From positions 1 to 11,459 of the forward strand of contig CAMPKR010000044.1 in the NCBI GenBank assembly GCA_946887345.1: a stretch of 11,459 bases of DNA, read 5' to 3'. The DNA comes from an uncultured Bacteroidota bacterium. GTDB lineage: Bacteria > Bacteroidota > Bacteroidia > Chitinophagales > Chitinophagaceae. The notes beneath the pieces were generated by a model. It made no database searches, was not told the origin of the DNA, and was given only the letters and a program-made list of their open reading frames with translations. Shown in pieces: positions 1 to 5,906 of this stretch. The position numbers and the translations under genes were made by a program. The stretch's first letter is position 1, and each line of letters starts with the position of its first letter.

Positions 1-228
1 ATCCCTCTGGTGTTTGAAGAAGTTAGGCTTGAATGCGGGTTTAGATGTGATGTGTTAGTTGAAAATAAAGTAATAATAGAAGTGAAGGCTGTAGATGCCT
101 TAAATGATATACATCTTGCACAAGTGTTAATCTACTTAAGGTTGACCAATGTCAAATTAGGCTTATTGATGAATTTCAATGTGCTAAAAATGAAGGATGG
201 TATCAGACGAGTGGTAAATAATTTATAA
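1..228 (+). CDS. GxxExxY family protein, 3' part (start lies upstream of the window)
   Basis: The reading frame is open from base 1 to TAA at 226-228 and gives 75 residues. The GTG at 10-12 is an internal valine, not a start. The visible part matches the C-terminal half of GxxExxY proteins, small proteins of about 125 residues with a PD-(D/E)XK nuclease-like fold that are common in Bacteroidota. Counting from the window edge, Asp17 and the Glu27-x-Lys29 triad of this fold are present, in the stretch ENKVIIEVKAVDALNDIH, followed by HLAQVLIYLRL and the typical LLMNFNV ending. The catalytic-type residues are therefore intact. The GxxExxY motif itself would be encoded about 50 residues upstream and cannot be seen. 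The substrate and cellular role of the family are not established to my knowledge. Its place directly ahead of nuoG suggests an insertion into the operon. The stop codon abuts the CGCAAAG repeat. Confidence 0.85.
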   Translation: MPLVFEEVRLECGFRCDVLVENKVIIEVKAVDALNDIHLAQVLIYLRLTNVKLGLLMNFNVLKMKDGIRRVVNNL

Positions 229-266
229 CGCAAAGGACGCAAAGTCCGCGCAAAGGAATCGCAAAG
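229..266 (+). repeat. Four CGCAAAG direct repeats between the GxxExxY gene and nuoG
   Basis: Exact CGCAAAG copies lie at 229-235, 238-244, 249-255 and 260-266, so their starts are 9, 11 and 11 bases apart. The first copy begins on the base after the GxxExxY stop codon and the last ends 8 bases before the nuoG ATG. The array thus forms most of the nuoG leader. From memory, similar CGCAAAG strings occur next to GxxExxY genes in other Bacteroidota; this has not been checked here. The units are not self-complementary, so no hairpin is expected. Confidence 0.85.
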
Positions 267-274
267 ATTTGTTT

Positions 275-1363
275 ATGTCTGTGGTTCAGAATTTTAAAGT
301 CACAATTGACAACATAACGATAGAAGTTCCCGCAGGAACCTCTATCCTGAATGCTGCGCGCATGATAGGCGGTGAAGTTACTCCGCCTGCTATGTGCTAT
401 TACAGCAAGCTGAAAGAAAGCGGCGGAAAATGCCGCACCTGCCTGGTAGAGGTAAGCAAGGGTTCCGAAAAAGATCCCCGTCCTATGCCGAAGCTGGTGG
501 CGAGCTGCCGTACGGCCGTGATGGATGGCATGGAAGTGAAGAACATCACTTCCGAAAAAGTGATTGATGCCCGTAAAGGTGTAGTGGAAATGCTGCTCAT
601 CAATCACCCGCTGGATTGCCCGATATGCGACCAGGCCGGCGAGTGCGATCTGCAAGACCTGAGCTACGAACATGGTAGTGAAGGAACGCGCTACGAATTC
701 GACCGCCGCACATTTGAGAAGGAAGATATTGGTCCTTATATATCGCTGCACATGACGCGTTGCATACTATGCTACCGTTGTGTGTTCACGGCCAATGAAC
801 TGACCAACAAACGTGAACACGGCGTATTGGAGCGCGGAGACCACTCCGAGATCAGTACCCTGCTGGGCAAGGCGCTGGACAATGAATTTATCGGTAATGT
901 AATAGATGTGTGCCCCGTGGGTGCATTGACAGACAAAACTTTCCGCTTTAAGAACAGGGTATGGTTTACCAAACCTGTGGACGTACATCGCGACTGTCCC
1001 ACATGTAGTGGTAAAGCCCGTGCATGGATGAGGGGAGATGAAGTATACCGTGTTACGGCCCGTAAAGACAAATGGGGTGAGGTAGAAGATTGGATCTGCA
1101 ACACCTGCCGCTTTGATAAGAAAGACACGAAGGACTGGGTAGTGGAAGGTCCGGCCAAAATAGACAGGCGCAGCGTGATATCGCAGGGCCACTATGTAGA
1201 TACCAAAACAACAAAAGTGCTGATAGATAAGGTAATAGGCAAGCAGCCGAGACTTACTTTGGATATACATAGTATAAGTGATGTAAATAAACCTGAAGTG
1301 GAGCTCTCGAAAATAGACGGCCCGGCACATTCAGACGATTTCGGCCCGGACAAGAAAGGATAA
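275..1363 (+). CDS. nuoG: NADH-quinone oxidoreductase subunit G, short form
   Basis: This is the Fe-S subunit of the peripheral arm of complex I, carrying electrons from NuoE/F towards NuoI. It has 362 residues from the ATG at 275; a TTG at 269 is in frame but less likely. The N-terminal ferredoxin-like domain has 2Fe-2S ligands Cys41, Cys53, Cys56 and Cys78 (N1b). The HxxxCxxCxxxxxC motif at His111, Cys115, Cys118 and Cys124 binds N5. Cys163, Cys166, Cys169 and Cys213 bind N4. At the N7 position there are Cys241 and Cys244, Ala248 in place of the third Cys, then Cys275 and an extra Cys278. The long molybdopterin-oxidoreductase-like domain of E. coli NuoG (about 900 residues) is absent. As I recall, Bacteroidota NuoG proteins are usually this short, so this is probably lineage-typical and not a recent break. 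No Shine-Dalgarno is visible; the leader is the CGCAAAG repeat. Confidence 0.95.
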   Translation: MSVVQNFKVTIDNITIEVPAGTSILNAARMIGGEVTPPAMCYYSKLKESGGKCRTCLVEVSKGSEKDPRPMPKLVASCRTAVMDGMEVKNITSEKVIDARKGVVEMLLINHPLDCPICDQAGECDLQDLSYEHGSEGTRYEFDRRTFEKEDIGPYISLHMTRCILCYRCVFTANELTNKREHGVLERGDHSEISTLLGKALDNEFIGNVIDVCPVGALTDKTFRFKNRVWFTKPVDVHRDCPTCSGKARAWMRGDEVYRVTARKDKWGEVEDWICNTCRFDKKDTKDWVVEGPAKIDRRSVISQGHYVDTKTTKVLIDKVIGKQPRLTLDIHSISDVNKPEVELSKIDGPAHSDDFGPDKKG

Positions 1364-1418
1364 GAGACTGATAGATAGCGATTTATTTAAAAGAGTACTA
1401 TTTTTTTAACTAACTAAT

Positions 1419-1426
1419 TACTTTTG
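1419..1426 (+). promoter_or_regulatory. Possible Bacteroidota-type -7 box ahead of nuoH
   Basis: TACTTTTG fits the TAnnTTTG -7 consensus of Bacteroidota promoters exactly. It lies in an A/T-rich 69-base gap between nuoG and nuoH, behind a T-run at 1401-1407. There is no clear TTG at the -33 position. Transcription would start at or next to the nuoH ATG (1433), which would give a leaderless message. The match is short enough to arise by chance in A/T-rich DNA. Confidence 0.25.
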
Positions 1427-1432
1427 CGCGCT

Positions 1433-2503
1433 ATGGCGTTATTGCTGCAGGTAGATGTTGCATTTATAATAGAGAAACTGGTTCTCATTACCGTGATCCT
1501 GATGGCATCACTGGGTATAGCCATGTATGCAACATGGGCAGAACGCAAGGTGGCTGCAGTGATGCAGGATCGCCGCGGTCCGAACCGTGCCGGTCCTTTT
1601 GGTCTGCTGCAACCCTTAGCCGACGGTTTAAAACTATTCTTCAAAGAAGAGATAATACCTGACAGTTCTACAAGATTCCTGTTCATCCTCGGACCGAGCC
1701 TGGCGATGCTGACCGCCTTACTTACTAGCTCAGTCATTCCCTGGGGACCTAGTTTTGAAATGGGTGGCAGAACAATAAGCCTGCAGGTTGCCGATATCAA
1801 TATTGGTATCCTCTTCATCTTTGGTGTGCTGAGTGTGGGTGTTTACGGAATTATGCTGGGTGGCTGGGCGTCTAACAACAAGTTTTCTCTGCTGAGTAGT
1901 ATCCGCGCGGCTTCACAGGCTATCTCATATGAGCTGGCTATGGGTATCAGCCTTATTGCTGTCATTATGATGACCGGTACGCTGAGCCTGCGCGAGATAG
2001 TGGATCAGCAGCACGGCTTCTGGGACAACGGTTATTTTACCTGGAACTTCTTTAAGCAACCGGTAGGCTTCGCAGTATTCCTGATCTGCACTTTTGCAGA
2101 GCTAAACCGTGCTCCTTTCGACCTGGCAGAAGCTGAGTCAGAACTGAATATGGGTTTCCACCAGGAGTATTCATCTATGAAGCTGGGCTTCTATCTTTTT
2201 GCTGAGTATATCAATATGTTTGTGAGCTCGGTGATCCTATCCACCCTGTTCTTTGGCGGGTACAACTTCCCGTGGATGGACCAGGTGCAGGGAGCAGTGC
2301 CTGAGTGGCTTTTTGTGCTGATATGTGTGATGGTGCTTTTGGCAAAAGCAGTTTGCTTTATTCTCTTCTTCATGTTTATCCGCTGGACGTTGCCGCGTTT
2401 CCGCTATGATCAACTGATGAAGCTGGGATGGAAGTCGCTGATACCGATAGCATTAATTAATATGATAATTACGGGTATTGTTATTTTGTTTTTTAACAAG
2501 TAA
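1433..2503 (+). CDS. nuoH: NADH-quinone oxidoreductase subunit H
   Basis: This membrane subunit joins the peripheral and membrane arms and forms much of the quinone chamber. It has 356 residues, close to the usual 320-350, with about eight hydrophobic segments. Family signatures are clear: the Glu37-Arg38 motif followed by QDRRGPNRAGPFGLLQPLAD (about 45-64), and the conserved acidic loop with Glu223 in FAELNRAPFDLAEAESEL, Glu233, Glu235, Glu237 and Glu245. These carboxylates are thought to couple quinone chemistry to the proton channels. The ATG at 1433 is preferred; the TTG at 1424 would add only three residues. It follows nuoG after 69 bases and precedes nuoI by 33 bases, consistent with one transcript. 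No Shine-Dalgarno is seen. Confidence 0.96.
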   Translation: MALLLQVDVAFIIEKLVLITVILMASLGIAMYATWAERKVAAVMQDRRGPNRAGPFGLLQPLADGLKLFFKEEIIPDSSTRFLFILGPSLAMLTALLTSSVIPWGPSFEMGGRTISLQVADINIGILFIFGVLSVGVYGIMLGGWASNNKFSLLSSIRAASQAISYELAMGISLIAVIMMTGTLSLREIVDQQHGFWDNGYFTWNFFKQPVGFAVFLICTFAELNRAPFDLAEAESELNMGFHQEYSSMKLGFYLFAEYINMFVSSVILSTLFFGGYNFPWMDQVQGAVPEWLFVLICVMVLLAKAVCFILFFMFIRWTLPRFRYDQLMKLGWKSLIPIALINMIITGIVILFFNK

Positions 2504-2536
2504 CGATACAGTGCGAGTGGAAATAAAAATTAGAAA

Positions 2537-3046
2537 ATGCAGAAACTGACAAACAGGTCCGTACAGGTAGACAGAAGCCCGATGACACTCGGGGAGAAGA
2601 TGTACCTGCCCGCAATAGCGAAAGGACTGAGCATAACTCTGAGCCATATCTTTAAGAAGAAGGCTACGGTGAACTATCCTGAAGAAAAGCGTCCCTTCAG
2701 CCCTGTGTTTCGTGGCCTGCATGTTCTGAACCGCGATGAGCAGGGACGTGAGCGCTGCACAGCCTGTGGCCTTTGTGCACTGGCTTGTCCTGCTGAGGCC
2801 ATTACGATGGAAGCAGCAGAGCGTAAACCGGGCGAAGAAAATCTTTATCGTGAAGAGAAATATGCAGCCAAGTATGAGATCAACATGCTGCGTTGCATTT
2901 TCTGTGGATACTGCGAAGAAGCTTGCCCTAAAGATGCTATTTACCTGAGTGAGACACTCATGCCTTCCAGTTACAAACGCAAGGAATTCATTTATAAAAA
3001 AGAAGACCTGCTTATTCCTCATCCTAAAAAGCAAGAAACCAAATAA
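2537..3046 (+). CDS. nuoI: NADH-quinone oxidoreductase subunit I, 2[4Fe-4S] ferredoxin
   Basis: NuoI carries clusters N6a and N6b, which pass electrons from NuoG to the terminal N2 cluster on NuoB. It has 169 residues. Two CxxCxxCxxxCP motifs are complete: Cys74, Cys77, Cys80 and Cys84, and Cys120, Cys123, Cys126 and Cys130. The N-terminal helix region (about 15-45, with LPAIAKGLSITLSHIFKK) is the amphipathic anchor that places it against the membrane arm. The C-terminus is rich in Lys and Glu and shows no extra domain. The stop is only 5 bases before nuoJ, so translation of the two is probably coupled. The ATG is preceded by an A-rich stretch, a common start context in Bacteroidota. Confidence 0.97.
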   Translation: MQKLTNRSVQVDRSPMTLGEKMYLPAIAKGLSITLSHIFKKKATVNYPEEKRPFSPVFRGLHVLNRDEQGRERCTACGLCALACPAEAITMEAAERKPGEENLYREEKYAAKYEINMLRCIFCGYCEEACPKDAIYLSETLMPSSYKRKEFIYKKEDLLIPHPKKQETK

Positions 3047-3051
3047 TAGTT

Positions 3052-3546
3052 ATGGCGATCCAGGAAGCTTTATTTTGGTTCCTTACAGTTATGGCCCTGG
3101 GCTGTGCACTGGGTGTGATACTCAGTCGTAACCCTATCAGCTCTGTTTTATTTCTTATTGCAACATTTTTTGCCATTTCAGGACATTATATATTAATGAA
3201 TGCGCAGTTCCTCGCTATCGTGAATATCATAGTATATGCGGGGGCAATAATGGTACTGTTCCTGTTCGTGATCATGCTCATGAACCTGAATGCGGACACA
3301 GAGCCGCAGAAGAACAGGCTGGTACAGTTTGCCGGGGTTATATCAGGAGGCGTATTGTTCCTGGTAATTCTGGCAGCGCTCAGAACCGCAGGTTCCACAC
3401 AGGTAGATCATACCACAACGGATATAGGATTGATGAAGAACCTGGGTAAGGTGCTGTTTACTCAGTACGTGCTGCCATTTGAAATAAGCAGTGTACTGTT
3501 CCTGAGTGCGATGATAGGTGCTATAGTAATAGGTAAGAAAGAATAA
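3052..3546 (+). CDS. nuoJ: NADH-quinone oxidoreductase subunit J
   Basis: A small membrane subunit of complex I, lying between NuoH and the antiporter-like subunits. It has 164 residues and five hydrophobic segments. The most conserved stretch of the family, IIVYAGAIMVLFLFVIML, is at about 59-76, with Tyr62 and Gly64 in the third helix, which in known structures carries a mobile pi-bulge used in proton transfer. The FEISSVLFLSAMIGAIVIGKKE C-terminal region (from about residue 143) is also typical. The start is fixed by the ATG 5 bases after the nuoI stop. The following gap of 84 bases is unusually long for this operon and contains an inverted-repeat element. Confidence 0.96.
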   Translation: MAIQEALFWFLTVMALGCALGVILSRNPISSVLFLIATFFAISGHYILMNAQFLAIVNIIVYAGAIMVLFLFVIMLMNLNADTEPQKNRLVQFAGVISGGVLFLVILAALRTAGSTQVDHTTTDIGLMKNLGKVLFTQYVLPFEISSVLFLSAMIGAIVIGKKE

Positions 3547-3548
3547 AA

Positions 3549-3627
3549 CCCCCCTCCGCCCCCTAAAGGGGGAACAACGGAGAGGTTGTAATTTAAAAAT
3601 AAAAAAAAGCTCCTTTAGGGGTTGGGG
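3549..3627 (+). repeat. Inverted-repeat (MITE/REP-like) element between nuoJ and nuoK
   Basis: The left arm CCCCTAAAGG (3560-3569) is an exact 10-base inverted copy of the right arm CCTTTAGGGG (3612-3621). Runs of C (3549-3554) and G (3624-3627) extend the symmetry outwards. The left arm alone folds as CCCCC-TAAA-GGGGG (3559-3572). A central ACAAC/GTTGT stem (3574-3578 with 3585-3589) gives a third hairpin. An A-rich core (3591-3608) lies between the central stem and the right arm. The element ends 3 bases before the nuoK ATG, so it supplies the whole nuoK leader. From memory, CCCCTAAAGGGG-type palindromes are frequent in Bacteroidota intergenic DNA. There is no T-run after the hairpins, so it does not look like a terminator. 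Confidence 0.75.
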
Positions 3628-3630
3628 TAT

Positions 3631-3930
3631 ATGCCGATACAATATTATTTATTCTTAAGCATGGCGTTATTCTGCATAGGTATCATGGGTACCCTTATGC
3701 GCAGGAATGCCATCATTATATTTATGTGCATAGAGCTGATGCTCAATGCTGTGAACCTGCTGCTGGTAGCATTCTCAAAAATGTATGCCGATGCATCGGC
3801 GCAGATATTCGTGTTCTTTATAATGGTAGTAGCTGCAGCAGAAGTGGCCGTGGGACTGGCAGTTATCGTAATGATGTACCGTAAGGTGCATTCTGTCGAT
3901 ATCAATATTTTAAATAGATTAAAACATTAA
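3631..3930 (+). CDS. nuoK: NADH-quinone oxidoreductase subunit K
   Basis: A three-helix membrane subunit, homologous to MrpC of cation antiporters, that forms part of the proton path next to NuoJ and NuoN. It has 99 residues, the normal length. The two essential membrane glutamates are present: Glu35 in IELMLNAVN and Glu71 in AAAEVAVGLA, equivalent to E. coli Glu36 and Glu72. The ATG at 3631 is chosen because it gives the usual family N-terminus MPIQYYLFLS; the TTG at 3622 lies inside the repeat element. The leader is entirely the inverted-repeat element, and the downstream gap to nuoL carries a heptamer array. Confidence 0.96.
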   Translation: MPIQYYLFLSMALFCIGIMGTLMRRNAIIIFMCIELMLNAVNLLLVAFSKMYADASAQIFVFFIMVVAAAEVAVGLAVIVMMYRKVHSVDINILNRLKH

Positions 3931-3948
3931 GCGGAAAACGGCAGCCGT

Positions 3949-3983
3949 ACTTACGACTTACGACTTTCTACTTACGACTTAAA
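3949..3983 (+). repeat. Heptanucleotide tandem repeat before nuoL (ACTTACG, 5 units)
   Basis: Five consecutive 7-base units run without a break: ACTTACG, ACTTACG, ACTTTCT, ACTTACG, ACTTAAA. A 12-base exact repeat, TACTTACGACTT, occurs at 3948-3959 and 3969-3980. The array ends 6 bases before the nuoL ATG at 3990. Heptamer tandem repeats of this kind (short tandemly repeated repetitive sequences) are known as intergenic features in several bacteria. It is not a CRISPR array: units are contiguous and there are no spacers. Confidence 0.8.
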
Positions 3984-3989
3984 TAGGCT

Positions 3990-5876
3990 ATGACCAATTT
4001 AGTTTACTTAGTACCACTTTTTCCGTTGATAGGGTTTCTTATCAATGGTATATTCTGGAAGAAGATGCCGAAGAATACGGGCGGCTGGATAGGCAGCCTC
4101 GCCGTGCTGGCATCTTTCTGCGTGTCGCTGGGTATATTCTTCGAGGTAAGGTCGGAGAACTTCCAGGGGCCTGCCATAGTGAACCTGTTTAGTTTTATTG
4201 AGTCAGGCACGCTTCGCATACCTTTTTCTTTCCAGGTAGATGCGCTTTCTTCTTTGTTCCTTTTAATTATCACCGGTGTTGGTTTCCTGATACACGTTTA
4301 TTCAACTTCGTATATGCACGAGGATGAGGGAATGGTGAAATATTTCGCTTACCTGAATTTATTCGTGTTCTCCATGTTGCTGCTGGTGCTGGGGGCTAAC
4401 TACCTCATCATGTTCATTGGCTGGGAAGGTGTAGGGCTTTGCTCATACCTGCTCATTGGCTTCTGGTTTAAGAACAGGGACTATACCAACGCTGCCAAAA
4501 AGGCCTTCGTGATGAACCGCATTGGTGACTTGGGCTTCCTGGTGGGAATGCTGCTCATACTTTATCATTTCGGCACACTTTCTTATGGAGAGTTTTTTGG
4601 AAACATTGACCTGAAACCGGTCCCCAATAGCACCTACAACTGGATAGCTGTTTGCCTGTTCATAGGCGCCATGGGTAAAAGTGCACAGATACCTCTGTAT
4701 ACCTGGTTGCCCGATGCAATGGCGGGTCCGACCCCCGTATCTGCCCTCATCCACGCTGCAACGATGGTAACTGCCGGTATCTACATGATAGCCCGCAGCA
4801 GTGCCTTATATAACCTCGCACCTGAAACGCTGCACTTCGTCGCAATCATCGGTTTGGCGACGGCGCTTTTCGCTGCAACCATCGCCGTCCGTCAATACGA
4901 TATCAAAAAAGTACTCGCTTACTCCACTGTCAGCCAGTTGGGCTTTATGTTCCTGGCCCTCGGCGTGGGCGCTTATACTACCGCTGTCTTCCACGTAATG
5001 ACACACGCCTTCTTCAAGGCCCTTTTGTTCCTCGGTTCAGGTAGCGTGATACACGCCATGGGCGGCGAGCAGGACATCCGCAGAATGGGTGGCCTCGGCA
5101 AGCACATGAAAATAACGCAGGCTACTTTCCTTATCGGTTGTTTGGCTATTGCCGGTATTCCGGGCTTTGCAGGTTTCTTCTCTAAGGATGAGATATTGGC
5201 AGCAGCCTATGGTCATAGCCCTGTATTATACTATTTAGGCCTGGGTGGTGCGTTGATGACGGCATTCTATATGTTCCGTCTTTACTTTCTCACTTTCCGC
5301 GGTTCTTTCCGTGGCACGCACGAGCAGGAACATCACCTGCACGAGAGCCCTGCAGCTATCACTATCCCACTGATCGTATTGGCCATTCTCTCTATTGTTG
5401 GTGGTTATGTAGGTCTGCCTGCTGTTATCAGTGAGCACCACACGCTGGCTACATTCCTCCAGCCTGTAGTGGGCAATTTCGGCGTACACCATCTTTCCCA
5501 CGAAACAGAATGGATGCTGATGGGTCTTTCAGTAGGCTTGGTAGTGGTAATGATATTCGTGGCTTACAACGCAACTAAGAAACCAAACTTTGTCCCCAAT
5601 GCCGGCCTGGCAAAAGTGCTGGAGAACAAATGGTATATAGATGAACTGTACGATGCGGTATTCGTTCGTCCTGTTGCTGCGTTCTCCCGTATCTCCGACA
5701 GGTTTATAGAAAGGGCAGGCATAGACGGACTGGTGAATGGTGTGGGCAAAACAGTACGCTGGGGCAGCGACCGCATGCGACTGATGCAAACAGGACAGGT
5801 AGGGTTTTACATTTTTGTAATGGTATTGGGTATGTTAGCCCTGTTTGCCATGAGTTTCTTTTGGATAAAAATATAA
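3990..5876 (+). CDS. nuoL: NADH-quinone oxidoreductase subunit L, antiporter-like
   Basis: This is the distal proton-pumping subunit, with 628 residues (typical 610-650), and a long lateral helix after the antiporter core. The N-terminal antiporter domain covers about 65-115 and the main antiporter domain about 130-430. Charged residues on the proton path are present: Glu146 in FIGWEGVGL, Lys230 in MGKSAQIPLYTWLPDAM, His255 and His338, Lys343 in FFKALLF and Lys399 in FFSKDEIL. The C-terminal region, with residues near 540-600 forming the lateral helix and a final hydrophobic helix from about 600, matches the family. A His/Glu-rich loop (about 442-452, EQEHHLHESP) lies in the linker and is probably a surface loop. 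The ATG follows the heptamer array by 6 bases. Confidence 0.97.
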   Translation: MTNLVYLVPLFPLIGFLINGIFWKKMPKNTGGWIGSLAVLASFCVSLGIFFEVRSENFQGPAIVNLFSFIESGTLRIPFSFQVDALSSLFLLIITGVGFLIHVYSTSYMHEDEGMVKYFAYLNLFVFSMLLLVLGANYLIMFIGWEGVGLCSYLLIGFWFKNRDYTNAAKKAFVMNRIGDLGFLVGMLLILYHFGTLSYGEFFGNIDLKPVPNSTYNWIAVCLFIGAMGKSAQIPLYTWLPDAMAGPTPVSALIHAATMVTAGIYMIARSSALYNLAPETLHFVAIIGLATALFAATIAVRQYDIKKVLAYSTVSQLGFMFLALGVGAYTTAVFHVMTHAFFKALLFLGSGSVIHAMGGEQDIRRMGGLGKHMKITQATFLIGCLAIAGIPGFAGFFSKDEILAAAYGHSPVLYYLGLGGALMTAFYMFRLYFLTFRGSFRGTHEQEHHLHESPAAITIPLIVLAILSIVGGYVGLPAVISEHHTLATFLQPVVGNFGVHHLSHETEWMLMGLSVGLVVVMIFVAYNATKKPNFVPNAGLAKVLENKWYIDELYDAVFVRPVAAFSRISDRFIERAGIDGLVNGVGKTVRWGSDRMRLMQTGQVGFYIFVMVLGMLALFAMSFFWIKI

Positions 5877-5906
5877 CTGGCAATTGCAGAATATTGCAGC
5901 AGCATT

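Noticed and set aside
767..1330. Minus-strand open frame of 187 codons inside nuoG
   Set aside because: The + strand frame carries all Fe-S ligand motifs; the antisense translation has no recognisable pattern and no start context.
275..1363. NuoG as a pseudogene or frameshifted fragment
   Set aside because: The N1b, N5 and N4 ligands are complete, the frame is clean, and the following 69 bases do not encode lost domain sequence. The short length agrees with what I recall of Bacteroidota NuoG.
1391..1407. Terminator between nuoG and nuoH (T-run after AGTACT)
   Set aside because: AGTACT is only a 6-base palindrome without a usable loop, so no stable stem precedes the T-run.
3948..3983. CRISPR-like repeats
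   Set aside because: Units are 7 bases, contiguous, and lack spacers; no cas gene is present.
5310..5350. His-rich stretch in NuoL as a metal-binding site
   Set aside because: It lies in the variable linker after the antiporter core, has no family precedent I know of, and the motif is not a defined metal site.
5883..5899. Two ATTGCAG copies 10 bases apart before nuoM
   Set aside because: Only two 7-base copies in a 30-base gap; too little to call a repeat array.
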